Notes: generated by a model not told the origin, from the sequence alone. Positions 44,027 through 52,556 are shown, counted from the stretch's first letter. The stretch is DNA of 52,645 bases from an uncultured Bacteroidia bacterium (GCA_903902325.1 CAIUUO010000222.1:1-52645), one strand, 5' to 3'. Numbers and translations: made by a program.

Positions 44027-46051
44027 CTATTTTATCTTAACCTGTACCACCGGAAACTCCGTAATTCTCAAAGTTGTACAACCATAGGGCAGGAGCGTTA
44101 TTTCCACTGGCGGATCAGTTCTCAACTGATATTGCTCGCTGTAAGGCAATGGTCCGGCGGAACCGTTGTAAATAATCCAGGTTGGAATGATGACACCTTT
44201 TGTCCGGATTTCGATGGGAGCGTTTTCCGGATTCCAGGGATAACTGTCCTTTGGAATGGTCCGTTTGATAACCTCAAATCCTTTCCCCGGATCCTTAACC
44301 GCAGCGGCAAGCAACCCGTAGTTCCAGGGAGTAGTTGGATGAACCTCGTAAAAGAACTCCCCATATTTGCCGGCATTCGCTACCCTGGACCATGATTCTC
44401 CAATTTTGAGGGCATAAACCAATGGACCACGTTCCACTGCCGCAGAATTTTCGTACCAGCGGCTGACGGTTACTTCCATCGGCAAAACAAGTTCCACCAC
44501 ATCGCCGTTCGACCATTCGCGGGAAATGGAAGTCAGACTGTTGCTGGCTGGTTCGCCCCAATTCTTGCCATTGACAGTCAGTGCCGGATTTTTACACCAG
44601 GCAGGAATCCTCAAATGAAACGAAAAATTGGTTTTTTGCGCAATTTTGACGGTAAAATGTATTGATTCTTCGAATGGATAGCTTGTGGTTTCGGCAATCT
44701 CAACCGTTTTGCCATTCCCAACTTTTGCTTTGACTGTGGACGGAGCATAAACCAGTGCTGCAATTCCCTGGTCGGCTGAGGAGTACCACAAATTTTGGGT
44801 GAATTTCGGCCAACCCTGGTGCATGTTTGAAGTACAGCAGGGATAACCCGTCAAAGGACCAAACAACTGCCCGGTTCCTTCGTAGGCGGTGTTAAAATTC
44901 CGCTCCTCCCGGCTGATCAGCACCTGGTTGGTCTGCTGAAAATACTGTCGGCTATCGTAATTATCGGTAGCCTGCGTTGGCAGGGCATTGAAGGCAACCC
45001 GCTCAAGTTGGTCGGCAAAAGCCACCTCTCCTGTTACAGGAAGGATGGCCTCCATAGAAAACATCATCTCCACAGCCGAGCAAAATTCGGATCCCTGCGT
45101 TGGATTGTTGCCATGTAGCATCTCATCGGCACCGTACAATCCATCCGGAAAACCGTGAAACTGTTTCAGATCAGCCAATCCGGCTTTCACAGCTTCAACA
45201 TATTTAACGTCCCTTGTTTGCTGGTAATAAACAGCAGGTTCCTTCATCCCCTGCGCCACGTTTACACAATGAAAACTCCACTGGGGACGAAGCTTCCCTG
45301 TCAGGAAGGCATCGGTCCAGTTGACTGTCTGTTTGTGAATCAACTCACCCAGATCGAGCAGGAATTTCTCACCTGTCAGGTTGTAAAGCCAGTAAACGAT
45401 CATCAGGTTGTCGCCACCCCTGTCCTCACCCCAGTGGGTCCAGTGGTTCAATGGTGTTTTGGGCAATTCGGCCAGTTGGTATCTGAAATAATTGAGCATC
45501 AGCTTAATCACTCTTTCATCCTTTGTAGCCGCATAATATTGCTGCAAATATTTCAAAACTACCATTTTGGGCCACCAATCCCTCGCATTACCGCGTTGCA
45601 GCCCGGTTTCCGCACCACGATCGACAGAAGGTCCGAAATAGCCATCGACCTGCTGGCTATTGAGCGTCCATTCAATCCACGGCTTGACCTTTGCTATCAG
45701 CTCCTTGTCTTTCAGGATATAGGCAAGCGGAAGCAATCCATCAATCCAGTAGGGACCTCTTTCCCAGACGTCGCCGTCCCCGCCGAGCCAGCCATTGCGC
45801 TTACCCATCACAGCTTCATATATCTCATCCAGATGACCCGTCATGCCGTTCTTTTGCCTGATCAGCTGGTCTTTCAGCCACCCATCCGGGGAGATCGCAC
45901 CCAGTGGAAGTTCCATAAAAGGTTTGGAAACAAGGGGTGGTCTGTTGTTCAGGTAATTGTCAGCAATTGTCTTTGCAGTCTGCTGGGCTTGAGCCGACAA
46001 TGAAAAGGAGAAAAATGTGAACAGGAGTATTAAACCGGAATAGTTTTTCAT
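44027..46051 (-). CDS. Secreted GH127-type beta-L-arabinofuranosidase family protein (DUF1680)
   Basis: A 674-residue protein with a signal peptide (to about residue 23) and the alpha/alpha-barrel of the DUF1680 family, whose founding enzyme HypBA1 of Bifidobacterium (GH127) removes beta-L-arabinofuranose. The zinc/cysteine site of that enzyme (Glu, Cys, then Cys-Cys) is matched by E322 and C324 in GSEFCSAVE and C405-C406 in GYPCCTSNMHQ, with C406 in the nucleophile place, and E310 as the likely acid/base. The C-terminus is beta-rich. Related GH146 and other DUF1680 groups have different sugars, so the substrate is only probable. It is preceded on the same strand by the glycosidase-FGE fusion. 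Confidence 0.85.
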   Translation of the reverse strand: MKNYSGLILLFTFFSFSLSAQAQQTAKTIADNYLNNRPPLVSKPFMELPLGAISPDGWLKDQLIRQKNGMTGHLDEIYEAVMGKRNGWLGGDGDVWERGPYWIDGLLPLAYILKDKELIAKVKPWIEWTLNSQQVDGYFGPSVDRGAETGLQRGNARDWWPKMVVLKYLQQYYAATKDERVIKLMLNYFRYQLAELPKTPLNHWTHWGEDRGGDNLMIVYWLYNLTGEKFLLDLGELIHKQTVNWTDAFLTGKLRPQWSFHCVNVAQGMKEPAVYYQQTRDVKYVEAVKAGLADLKQFHGFPDGLYGADEMLHGNNPTQGSEFCSAVEMMFSMEAILPVTGEVAFADQLERVAFNALPTQATDNYDSRQYFQQTNQVLISREERNFNTAYEGTGQLFGPLTGYPCCTSNMHQGWPKFTQNLWYSSADQGIAALVYAPSTVKAKVGNGKTVEIAETTSYPFEESIHFTVKIAQKTNFSFHLRIPAWCKNPALTVNGKNWGEPASNSLTSISREWSNGDVVELVLPMEVTVSRWYENSAAVERGPLVYALKIGESWSRVANAGKYGEFFYEVHPTTPWNYGLLAAAVKDPGKGFEVIKRTIPKDSYPWNPENAPIEIRTKGVIIPTWIIYNGSAGPLPYSEQYQLRTDPPVEITLLPYGCTTLRITEFPVVQVKIK

Positions 46052-46127
46052 CTACTACTATTTATTGAGTTTCTATAATTCTATTTATAAAGGATAAGTA
46101 ATATCTAATCAAATTCTCAAAAATGAA

Positions 46128-46150
46128 TACCCTTCGACAAGCTCAGGGAC
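46128..46150. repeat. 'CCCTTCGACAAGCTCAGGG' repeat word
   Basis: One full copy of the dispersed CCTTCGACAAGCTCAGG word lies just upstream of the GH127 gene, next to the 44-bp arm. Confidence 0.85.
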
Positions 46151-46174
46151 CGGAATGCTTGGGATTTAAATTAA

Positions 46175-46218
46175 CCCTTCGACCCTTCGACAGGCTCAGG
46201 GGAGTCCAGGCTCAGGGA
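46175..46218. repeat. Right arm of a perfect 44-bp inverted repeat flanking the GH127 gene
   Basis: Exact reverse complement of 43776-43819; the two arms bracket about 2.36 kb with just the GH127 gene inside. Immediately after, ATCGAAAATCG-type words fill 46224-46262. Confidence 0.95.
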
Positions 46219-46274
46219 GCGTCAATCGAAAATCGAAAATCCCAAATCGAAAATTGAAAATTACCTCCCGGTAA

Positions 46275-49121
46275 TTATTGGTCTTTCACGCACCTGAACC
46301 CCACCGTACCATTTCTTTCGAATCCTTCAGAAACACGCAGCAGGAATTGCCTGTAATGCAGCTCCCTCGGTCCGCCCTGCACATACCACCAGCTTGAGGA
46401 GGGATTGAAATAACTTCCGCCTTTCATGATGATATACCTGTAGCTTCCGTTGACATACAGGTCATTGGTCAGTTGCCACACACACCCGACGAGATCCTGC
46501 AAACCGTATGGATTTGCTCCCTTCGGATAGCTTCCGACAGCATAGAGCTTACCGTTTCCGGGATTGCAGCAAACTGGATCGATGCCCGCTATTTTAAATA
46601 CCGTCAGGGTATTGGTCACAGACTCTTCCGTTCTTCTGATTTGCCGCTTCTGTTTCCAGGGCCACTCATTGCCGGCAGAAGTCTGTGCCGCATATTGCCA
46701 TTCGATTTCTGTCGGCAATCTCTTACCTGCCCACTTTGCAAAAGCCAGTGCATCCTCGAATGAGATATAAACTACCGGGAATTTTTCCTGACCTGCCGGG
46801 AATGTTCCGTTCTTCCAGTTTTTCAGGTAATTCACGGTATCTGAAGGCAGGTAACCGGATGCGAACACAAATTCCTTGTATTGCCTGTTCGTAACCGGAA
46901 ACCTGTCCATCAGGAAGGAAGGCATATCGAAGGACTTTCCCTCATTCTCTTTGGGATAAGGAATAAACTCATCCCCATTCGAAGCGTGAAAAGTGAACTT
47001 CCCTGCGGGAATCTCCACCATTCCGGCGGGCGTTTGATCCGCAATTTTTGTTTTTTCGACCCTGCTGATGAGTCTGGGCATTCCGGGTACGATGCGGATG
47101 ATTTTTTCATCCAGGAGTTGTTGCTGCCGGAACAATTGTATAACGAATTTCCCTTCGTACCGGCCAAAATGGTCGGTCAGCCGGATGGTCTGATCTGCAG
47201 CCTTTAAAGTAAGCGGAGTCTTTGCATAATCAGGATGTCCAGGCCAAATCTTCACCGAATCCCCCGCTTTTATCGCCAAACTGAGTTCATCTCCCAGCAG
47301 AGTAGCCGACATCAACACGGGCAACTGAGCTATGCAGTCAACTTCACCCTCGTTGTTTGACCCAAGCCAGCTTTGATTGAAAGCATCCGTTTCAGCCTCC
47401 ATTTGCCATACCTGACCTGTTTTTACCGGTTGTCTCTCCTCGTGTCTCCATAGATCTACAAAATGGGTTCCGAACTTGGGAGTCACTTCAAAAAGAGTGC
47501 CTCTGAATCCTTCCGGGATCAGGCTAAAAAGGGTATAAACGGTTTTTTCTGTAGTCTGCCATTTGTTCACCCAGATTTTATCACGGGAGGTTGGCAACAA
47601 CGGCGTGATTTGTTTCGCCGTGAAATTTTCCGTGTTTTCCCTTTGAATCCGGGCGATTCTACCCAGGTAACGATATTGTTCGTCGGCCCATTCGGGGATG
47701 CCGGGAGCGAAAATATTCAGTTCCGTGCCATAACCATTGAAAAAAGAGAGACAAAACTCCCTTTTAATCGGTTCCTTAAAGATTTCAGCCACCCTAAAAA
47801 TAGCAAATTCAGGTTTGATTATCTTGTTCAGGTTCAGCATCGGGCAGTAATAGAGGGCATTGTGAACCCTCCCGGCTACGATACCCTGCATATCTTTGGG
47901 AACGGCCATTCCCTCGCTGTACATGATCACGCCTTTCCTGACAGAATCTGCTGCAAACTGCAGCGCTTTGCTGGATGCCCCGCGGGTATCCAGCACTACC
48001 CCATCGGCATGGGTGGCTGCCACGAGTCTCGCCATTCCTTCGGTATGACTTTCATTCCTCGTACTTTCATCCCAGGGATTGTAGCAAATAAAGAGGCGGC
48101 TTCCTTTGCTGTTCAGCATTTTTGATTCATTCCGGAGTTCATCTGTACCACCCGGCAGGTCGCGAAACATATCCCACTGGTTTCGCTGATCCACACCCAG
48201 GGTTGGCCAGGTAGGCCAAATCCCGATGAAATCATCCCCACCATACAATTTTTTGCCCCTTTCCAGGAAATCCGTCAAATGAAATTTCTTATCCTGATCA
48301 TCATAGAAATATCCGTTCCATGCCATCATCAGATGAGAGACATAGGCATGTCTGACCCACTTAAGATCTTCTCTTTCAAACAATGAATTGTCAAATTTCC
48401 CCAGTTCAACATCGTACAGCAACCGGTCCTGGAAGATCATCCTGAGACCATCCTGCCAATTACCCTTGTATAAATCAGCATACAACGCATATTGCACAAC
48501 CCCGCCCGGAGCCATCTCCGTTTCAAAACGCCGTCGGACAGATTTCTCCATATTTTCCCGCAACCTGCGGGTAATTGCAGCCACCCTTTGCCCGTCTTTT
48601 ACCTCAAAATCAGAAAAACCGAGTTCCCATGCATTGTCAGGCAAAATGCAGTTGACCGGTTCAAATCCGGAACGAAAGAGATAACTTCTTGACAGGGGAT
48701 GATCCCCTTTTCCTTTGATACAAATCTTTTCAGCAGAGAACCCGAACGGAACCACGTTGGTCAGCCATAAAGTATCTTTTGAAATATTTCTGAAAGTAAT
48801 AACAGCTTTGTATCCAGGAATATATCCATTTAACTCATCAAAAGACACCTCCATTTTACCCCCATTTGACTTTTTACTGGAAAGTCCGGCTGTGTTACAG
48901 GATTCCAGGTGGGGCAAATCATTTTTGCGACATATTTCATACGAAACCAATGGCCATGGAGCCTGAAATAAAATTTCAGAACCTGAATAATCCATAATGC
49001 CAGTTACTTCAGGTGCCGAAACAGTTGTAGAAATCATTTTTAAGGCACTCTGGGCTCGGACACCATAATTGGTAACAATAAAAAAAGTGGTCAGACAAAG
49101 TGCAGCAAAATATTTTCTCAT
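46275..49121 (-). CDS. Secreted glycosidase-like protein fused to a formylglycine-generating-enzyme-like domain
   Basis: From the ATG at 49121 (MRKYFAALCLTTFFIVTNYG) the protein has 948 residues and a signal peptide; the open frame upstream (to 49187) is rejected. Residues about 30-230 are beta-rich; about 240-560 look like a TIM-barrel glycosidase core (MMAWNGYFYDDQDKKF, GIWPTWPTLG, DGVVLDTRGASSKAL, MYSEGMAVPKD); a beta-rich linker follows; about 700-948 is an FGE-sulfatase (SUMF1) domain (MVEIPAGKFTFH, FLMDRFPVTNRQYKEF, WAGKRLPTEIEWQYAA, YGLQDLVGCVWQLTNDLY, GTVGFRCVKD). The catalytic cysteines of true FGEs should sit after GGSY; here KGGSYFNPSSSWW has none, so the domain probably binds rather than oxidises. 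Family unassigned. Confidence 0.75.
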   Translation of the reverse strand: MRKYFAALCLTTFFIVTNYGVRAQSALKMISTTVSAPEVTGIMDYSGSEILFQAPWPLVSYEICRKNDLPHLESCNTAGLSSKKSNGGKMEVSFDELNGYIPGYKAVITFRNISKDTLWLTNVVPFGFSAEKICIKGKGDHPLSRSYLFRSGFEPVNCILPDNAWELGFSDFEVKDGQRVAAITRRLRENMEKSVRRRFETEMAPGGVVQYALYADLYKGNWQDGLRMIFQDRLLYDVELGKFDNSLFEREDLKWVRHAYVSHLMMAWNGYFYDDQDKKFHLTDFLERGKKLYGGDDFIGIWPTWPTLGVDQRNQWDMFRDLPGGTDELRNESKMLNSKGSRLFICYNPWDESTRNESHTEGMARLVAATHADGVVLDTRGASSKALQFAADSVRKGVIMYSEGMAVPKDMQGIVAGRVHNALYYCPMLNLNKIIKPEFAIFRVAEIFKEPIKREFCLSFFNGYGTELNIFAPGIPEWADEQYRYLGRIARIQRENTENFTAKQITPLLPTSRDKIWVNKWQTTEKTVYTLFSLIPEGFRGTLFEVTPKFGTHFVDLWRHEERQPVKTGQVWQMEAETDAFNQSWLGSNNEGEVDCIAQLPVLMSATLLGDELSLAIKAGDSVKIWPGHPDYAKTPLTLKAADQTIRLTDHFGRYEGKFVIQLFRQQQLLDEKIIRIVPGMPRLISRVEKTKIADQTPAGMVEIPAGKFTFHASNGDEFIPYPKENEGKSFDMPSFLMDRFPVTNRQYKEFVFASGYLPSDTVNYLKNWKNGTFPAGQEKFPVVYISFEDALAFAKWAGKRLPTEIEWQYAAQTSAGNEWPWKQKRQIRRTEESVTNTLTVFKIAGIDPVCCNPGNGKLYAVGSYPKGANPYGLQDLVGCVWQLTNDLYVNGSYRYIIMKGGSYFNPSSSWWYVQGGPRELHYRQFLLRVSEGFERNGTVGFRCVKDQ

Positions 49122-49225
49122 CCTGGCTTTATGATTAAGGTGAATTGAGGGTAAAAGCCTCAAATAAATCTCCGGAAAATCCATCAATCCAACTCTACCG
49201 GCAGAATAAAAATAGTAAAAAAGCT

Positions 49226-49233
49226 TAACTTTG
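49226..49233 (+). promoter_or_regulatory. -7 promoter word of pyrE
   Basis: TAACTTTG matches TAnnTTTG, 16 bp before the pyrE ATG. Confidence 0.55.
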
Positions 49234-49249
49234 TAAAAAAAACCTAGAG

Positions 49250-49882
49250 ATGGAACAGAGACAAATTGAAGTTGCCAGACAGTTACTGGCTATCAACACC
49301 ATAAAAATCCAACCTGATTCACCATTTACCTGGGCCTCCGGATGGAAAGCCCCAATATACTGCGATAACCGGAAGATTCTTTCATACCCTTCGACCAGAA
49401 CTTTCATCTGCGAAGAATTTACCCGACTTGTCAAAGAAAAATATCCCGAAGCGGAAGCTATTGCCGGAGTAGCTACGGGAGCTATAGCACACGGAGTGCT
49501 GGTTGCCGAAAAACTGGGGCTTCCTTTCATATATATTCGTTCAGCGCCAAAGGGACATGGATTGGAAAACCTGATAGAAGGTGACATCCCCCAGGGTACC
49601 AAAACAGTGGTGATAGAAGACCTGGTATCGACAGGATACAGTTCCCTGAATGCTGCCGAAGCCGTCCGGAATTATGGTGCGGAGGTATTGGGTATGCTGG
49701 CTATATTTACCTACAACTTTCCCCATGCGGCAAGGAATTTTGAAGCAGCCAACATTGAACTGACCACGCTCAGTAATTACAATGTTTTGCTGAAGGTGGC
49801 ATTTGATGCTGGCGAGATCAACCAGGAGCAACTGGAAAGTCTGAACAACTGGCGGAAAACCCCAGAAACCTGGGGACGGTAA
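49250..49882 (+). CDS. pyrE: Orotate phosphoribosyltransferase
   Basis: Adds phosphoribose from PRPP to orotate in pyrimidine synthesis. The 210 residues contain SPFTWASGWKAPIYCDNR at the start, IAGVATGAIAHG and the PRPP-binding motif TVVIEDLVSTGYSS. Length and motifs fit bacterial PyrE. The SRPBCC gene follows after 85 bp that hold an inverted repeat; this order is familiar from Bacteroidales genomes. Confidence 0.97.
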   Translation: MEQRQIEVARQLLAINTIKIQPDSPFTWASGWKAPIYCDNRKILSYPSTRTFICEEFTRLVKEKYPEAEAIAGVATGAIAHGVLVAEKLGLPFIYIRSAPKGHGLENLIEGDIPQGTKTVVIEDLVSTGYSSLNAAEAVRNYGAEVLGMLAIFTYNFPHAARNFEAANIELTTLSNYNVLLKVAFDAGEINQEQLESLNNWRKTPETWGR

Positions 49883-49885
49883 GAA

Positions 49886-49946
49886 GTTGCAGGATACAAG
49901 TTACAGGTTACACGTTAACTTGCAACCTGTAACTTGTAACTTGAAA
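49886..49946. repeat. Inverted repeat of 'CAAGTTACAGGTT' words
   Basis: CAAGTTACAGGTT (49897-49909) and its exact complement AACCTGTAACTTG (49924-49936) are joined by a 14-base loop, with extra partial copies of the words on either side. It lies between pyrE and the SRPBCC gene. Confidence 0.95.
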
Positions 49947-49967
49947 CTATAAAACAATCTACTAATC

Positions 49968-50432
49968 ATGGCTGTCGAAAAATACATCAGTGAACCGCGC
50001 ATCATACCCTTTTCACAGGAATTGGTTTATACCAAATTGTCCAACCTAAAAAATCTGGAACAGTTTGTTACGAAAGAAAAGATAGAGGAACTCAATCAAA
50101 AAGGGGTAAATACATCTGGATTCGATCCGGAAGAATTTGAAGCTTCCGAGGATCATTGCAGCTTCAAAATTAATCCGATCGGCCATGTCGGTATCGAAAT
50201 TATTGAACGTGAACCCTTCAAGACCATAAAAATTCAGGGTGAAAAATCGGTTCCTTTTCCTGTCACATTTTGGGTGCAACTGGCTCCTGAAACCGAAAAC
50301 AGTTGCAAGATTAAACTCACGCTACATGCGGAGGTGAACATGATGATTAAAATGATGGTCAACATTTATCTTGAAAAGGGTATTGAAAAACTGGCGGACC
50401 TGCTTGCAAGTATCAATTACTCCCAAAAATAA
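49968..50432 (+). CDS. SRPBCC (START-like) domain protein
   Basis: A 154-residue single-domain protein with the order of a START/Bet v 1-like fold: a first helix-strand part (KYISEPRIIPFSQELVYTKLSNLKNLEQF), a central beta sheet (CSFKINPIGHVGIEIIEREPFKTIKI) and a long C-terminal helix (MMIKMMVNIYLEKGIEKLADLLASINY). Such proteins bind hydrophobic ligands in a deep pocket. No signal peptide. Ligand and function unknown; the constant neighbour is pyrE. Confidence 0.8.
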   Translation: MAVEKYISEPRIIPFSQELVYTKLSNLKNLEQFVTKEKIEELNQKGVNTSGFDPEEFEASEDHCSFKINPIGHVGIEIIEREPFKTIKIQGEKSVPFPVTFWVQLAPETENSCKIKLTLHAEVNMMIKMMVNIYLEKGIEKLADLLASINYSQK

Positions 50433-50441
50433 GGGCCTGTA

Positions 50442-50600
50442 TTGACTAAAGTGACCTAGAAGTGACTAAAGTAAATGTCAGGATAAAACATTGTTGAAAA
50501 ATAATAATTTTGGTTAATGTGAACCAACAAACATGTTATTGAGCCATTTGGCGTTTAACTTAAGTTCACTTTAGTCAATTTAGTTCACTTTAGTCACTCC
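50442..50600. repeat. Inverted repeat of 'TGACTAAAGTGA' words around a promoter
   Basis: TTGACTAAAGTGA (50442-50454) and its exact complement (50566-50578) enclose 111 bp, with more copies of the words on both sides. The same word family occurs at 37858-37975. Confidence 0.92.
50505..50512 (+). promoter_or_regulatory. -7 promoter word of the AI-2E family gene
   Basis: TAATTTTG matches TAnnTTTG and lies inside the inverted repeat loop, 104 bp before the ATG, so the leader RNA would begin with the right arm words. Confidence 0.4.
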
Positions 50601-50615
50601 TAATTTTTCAAAACC

Positions 50616-51707
50616 ATGTCAGAAAAATCCTCCTCCAAAGAACAGAATCAGATTCGAAATGCCGTAGAAATTACCTTGCGACTTGGACTTCTTTTCCTGC
50701 TTTTATACTGGTGCTATGGTATCATCAAGCCATTCATGGATTTTTTTGTTTGGTCAATCATCTTTGCAGTAGTGCTTTATCCTGCATTTAAGTGGCTTAC
50801 TTCAAAATTGCACGGCAGACAGATCCTGGCATCGACCCTGGTAGTTAGTGGTATGATTTTGCTTGTATTGTTACCGATCGCACTTTTTGCAAGCTCGCTA
50901 TACGATGGGATCACCTTTCTGAAAGCCCAATACGAAACCAATGGTAGTCTTTTGCCCAGCGCCTCAGAACAAATCGCATCGCTTCCGGTTGTTGGGCCAA
51001 TAATCTATGAAAAATGGAACGCTTTCAGCAACAATATGGGTGAAGGACTCCAGGCTTATGCGCCCCAATTAAAAGATGTGTCGCTGGTTGTTATTTCCTC
51101 CATAGCTTCAGCAGGAATTGGTTATGTGAAATTGTTTGTATCCATCATCCTGGCTGGTTTCCTGCTGGTGAGTTCGGATGCATCTGCAAAATTGGCAGAA
51201 GGCTTGTTCAACAGGATCCTTGGAGAAAATGGCAGTGATTATGCAAATCTGGCTGAAAAGACAATCCGCACAGTAGTAAAAGGTATCATGGGCGTGGCAT
51301 TTATCCAATCCTTGCTGTTAGGTGTCGGAATGGTTGTCATTGGAGTCCCTGCAGCAGGTTTGCTGTTTATGCTTTCGCTCATTCTTGGAATTATTCAGAT
51401 CGGTGTTTTCCCTGTGGTGATCCCGGTAGTGATCTATGTTTTTGCCTCCTACAGTACGGTGACTGCCGTCGTTTTTTTGATCTGGTGTATTTTCGTCGGC
51501 CTGATTGACAACATCTTAAAACCAGTATTACTCGGGAAAGGTGCACTGGTTCCAATGCCTGTCATTTTCATAGGTTCCCTCGGAGGCTTTATTTATTCAG
51601 GGATTGTGGGACTTTTCACAGGCGCCATTATTTTCTCTGTTGGGTACAAATTATTTTTGTACTGGATGGACCAGAAGGAAGTAGTGGCGGAAGTAGAGGA
51701 GGAATAA
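50616..51707 (+). CDS. AI-2E family transporter (PerM-like permease)
   Basis: A 363-residue inner membrane protein with about eight helices: two close together at the N-terminus (about 22-65), one at about 70-90, a soluble loop (about 95-150), then helices through to residue 350, and a short acidic tail (DQKEVVAEVEEE). The family signature near residue 300 reads FVGLIDNILKPVLLGKGALVPMPVIFIGSLGGF. Relatives include TqsA and sodium/proton antiporters; substrate is open. It is convergent with birA, 10 bp apart. Confidence 0.92.
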   Translation: MSEKSSSKEQNQIRNAVEITLRLGLLFLLLYWCYGIIKPFMDFFVWSIIFAVVLYPAFKWLTSKLHGRQILASTLVVSGMILLVLLPIALFASSLYDGITFLKAQYETNGSLLPSASEQIASLPVVGPIIYEKWNAFSNNMGEGLQAYAPQLKDVSLVVISSIASAGIGYVKLFVSIILAGFLLVSSDASAKLAEGLFNRILGENGSDYANLAEKTIRTVVKGIMGVAFIQSLLLGVGMVVIGVPAAGLLFMLSLILGIIQIGVFPVVIPVVIYVFASYSTVTAVVFLIWCIFVGLIDNILKPVLLGKGALVPMPVIFIGSLGGFIYSGIVGLFTGAIIFSVGYKLFLYWMDQKEVVAEVEEE

Positions 51708-51717
51708 GCTATTTCCT

Positions 51718-52461
51718 TCAGGCTGGGAACAAGAACTGAACTTCCTTGAACTGAAAACCCCTGATCTTCCCTTCCCGGTTTTGTATCAGTAGTTGACCTT
51801 CTGGATCTGTACCCGTGATCATTCCTTCGAAATCGGATCCGTCGGCACAGAACATGGCCCATTCACCCATCCTGTAAAGCAATCTTTCAAAATCCAGGTC
51901 GATCTGAGAATATTTATATCCAATTAGTTGGAGATAACGTTTGTCAAGATGAAAGCACAATTCGTTGAGTGTCCGTTTTAAGTCAAAGGTTTTCCCAGTC
52001 AGATTTTTCAGGGATACCGGATTGGGGGCATCCGATACAAATTTCTCTTGGTTGATGTTCAATCCGATGCCAATTACAGCCCTGGATATTTTTCCCGCCA
52101 TGACTGCTGTCTCAATGAGGATCCCGGCAATTTTGCGGTCTCCGGCATAAATATCGTTCGGCCATTTGATCCTGATCCCTTGCGAGTAACCAGAAAGAAA
52201 ATCGGCAATGCCCAAGGCGATGGTCTTGGAAATTATAAATTGCCTGGAAACCTCCAAATTTATGGGATAGAGAACGATGCTGAATGTAAGGTTCTTGCCT
52301 TCCGAACTTTCCCACGACGATTCGCCCTGACCCCTGCCTGATTGCTGACAGTCTGCGGCAACAACAGTTCCCTCTATCAGACTTTTTGTCAGCAATTCCT
52401 TTGCGGCATAATTATTGGTCGAATCCACAATATCCAGGTGTACGATGGTTGATCCTATCAT
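51718..52461 (-). CDS. birA: Biotin--[acetyl-CoA carboxylase] ligase
   Basis: Attaches biotin to carboxylase carrier proteins through biotinyl-AMP. The 247-residue protein is the one-domain type without the N-terminal repressor HTH of E. coli BirA. Motifs are DSTNNYA, QQSGRGQGESSWES (the adenylate loop, with the second position altered from the usual GRGRRGR), IRIKWPNDIY and DRKIAGILIE. The C-terminal SH3-like part ends FQFKEVQFLFPA. A near-consensus -7 word TAACTTTA is at 52484-52491 on the same strand. Divergent from rsfS. Confidence 0.95.
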   Translation of the reverse strand: MIGSTIVHLDIVDSTNNYAAKELLTKSLIEGTVVAADCQQSGRGQGESSWESSEGKNLTFSIVLYPINLEVSRQFIISKTIALGIADFLSGYSQGIRIKWPNDIYAGDRKIAGILIETAVMAGKISRAVIGIGLNINQEKFVSDAPNPVSLKNLTGKTFDLKRTLNELCFHLDKRYLQLIGYKYSQIDLDFERLLYRMGEWAMFCADGSDFEGMITGTDPEGQLLIQNREGKIRGFQFKEVQFLFPA

Positions 52462-52548
52462 GACTCAACAAGTTTTATAGGTTGTAAAGTTAAATGATAT
52501 TCGGTTGATCAGGCACCCAAAGAGTATATTCAGTATCATTTAAACAAC

Positions 52549-52556
52549 TATCTTTG
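52549..52556 (+). promoter_or_regulatory. -7 promoter word of rsfS
   Basis: TATCTTTG matches TAnnTTTG, 15 bp before the ATG at 52572. Confidence 0.5.

Noticed and set aside
45155..46003. 282-residue plus-strand open frame opposite the GH127-type gene
   Set aside because: It is the complement of a clear coding region with conserved zinc-site residues; the antisense protein shows no domain.
43776..46218. Insertion sequence with terminal inverted repeats around 43.8-46.2 kb
   Set aside because: The arms are long and perfect, but the only gene inside is a glycosidase; there is no transposase and no target-site duplication was visible at the outer edges.
47463..48125. 220-residue plus-strand open frame inside the fusion gene
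   Set aside because: Shadow of the minus-strand coding region, no start signal or family resemblance.
1474..50600. CRISPR array
   Set aside because: Tandem words are 7-11 bases with no unique spacers of about 30 bases, and no cas genes are present.
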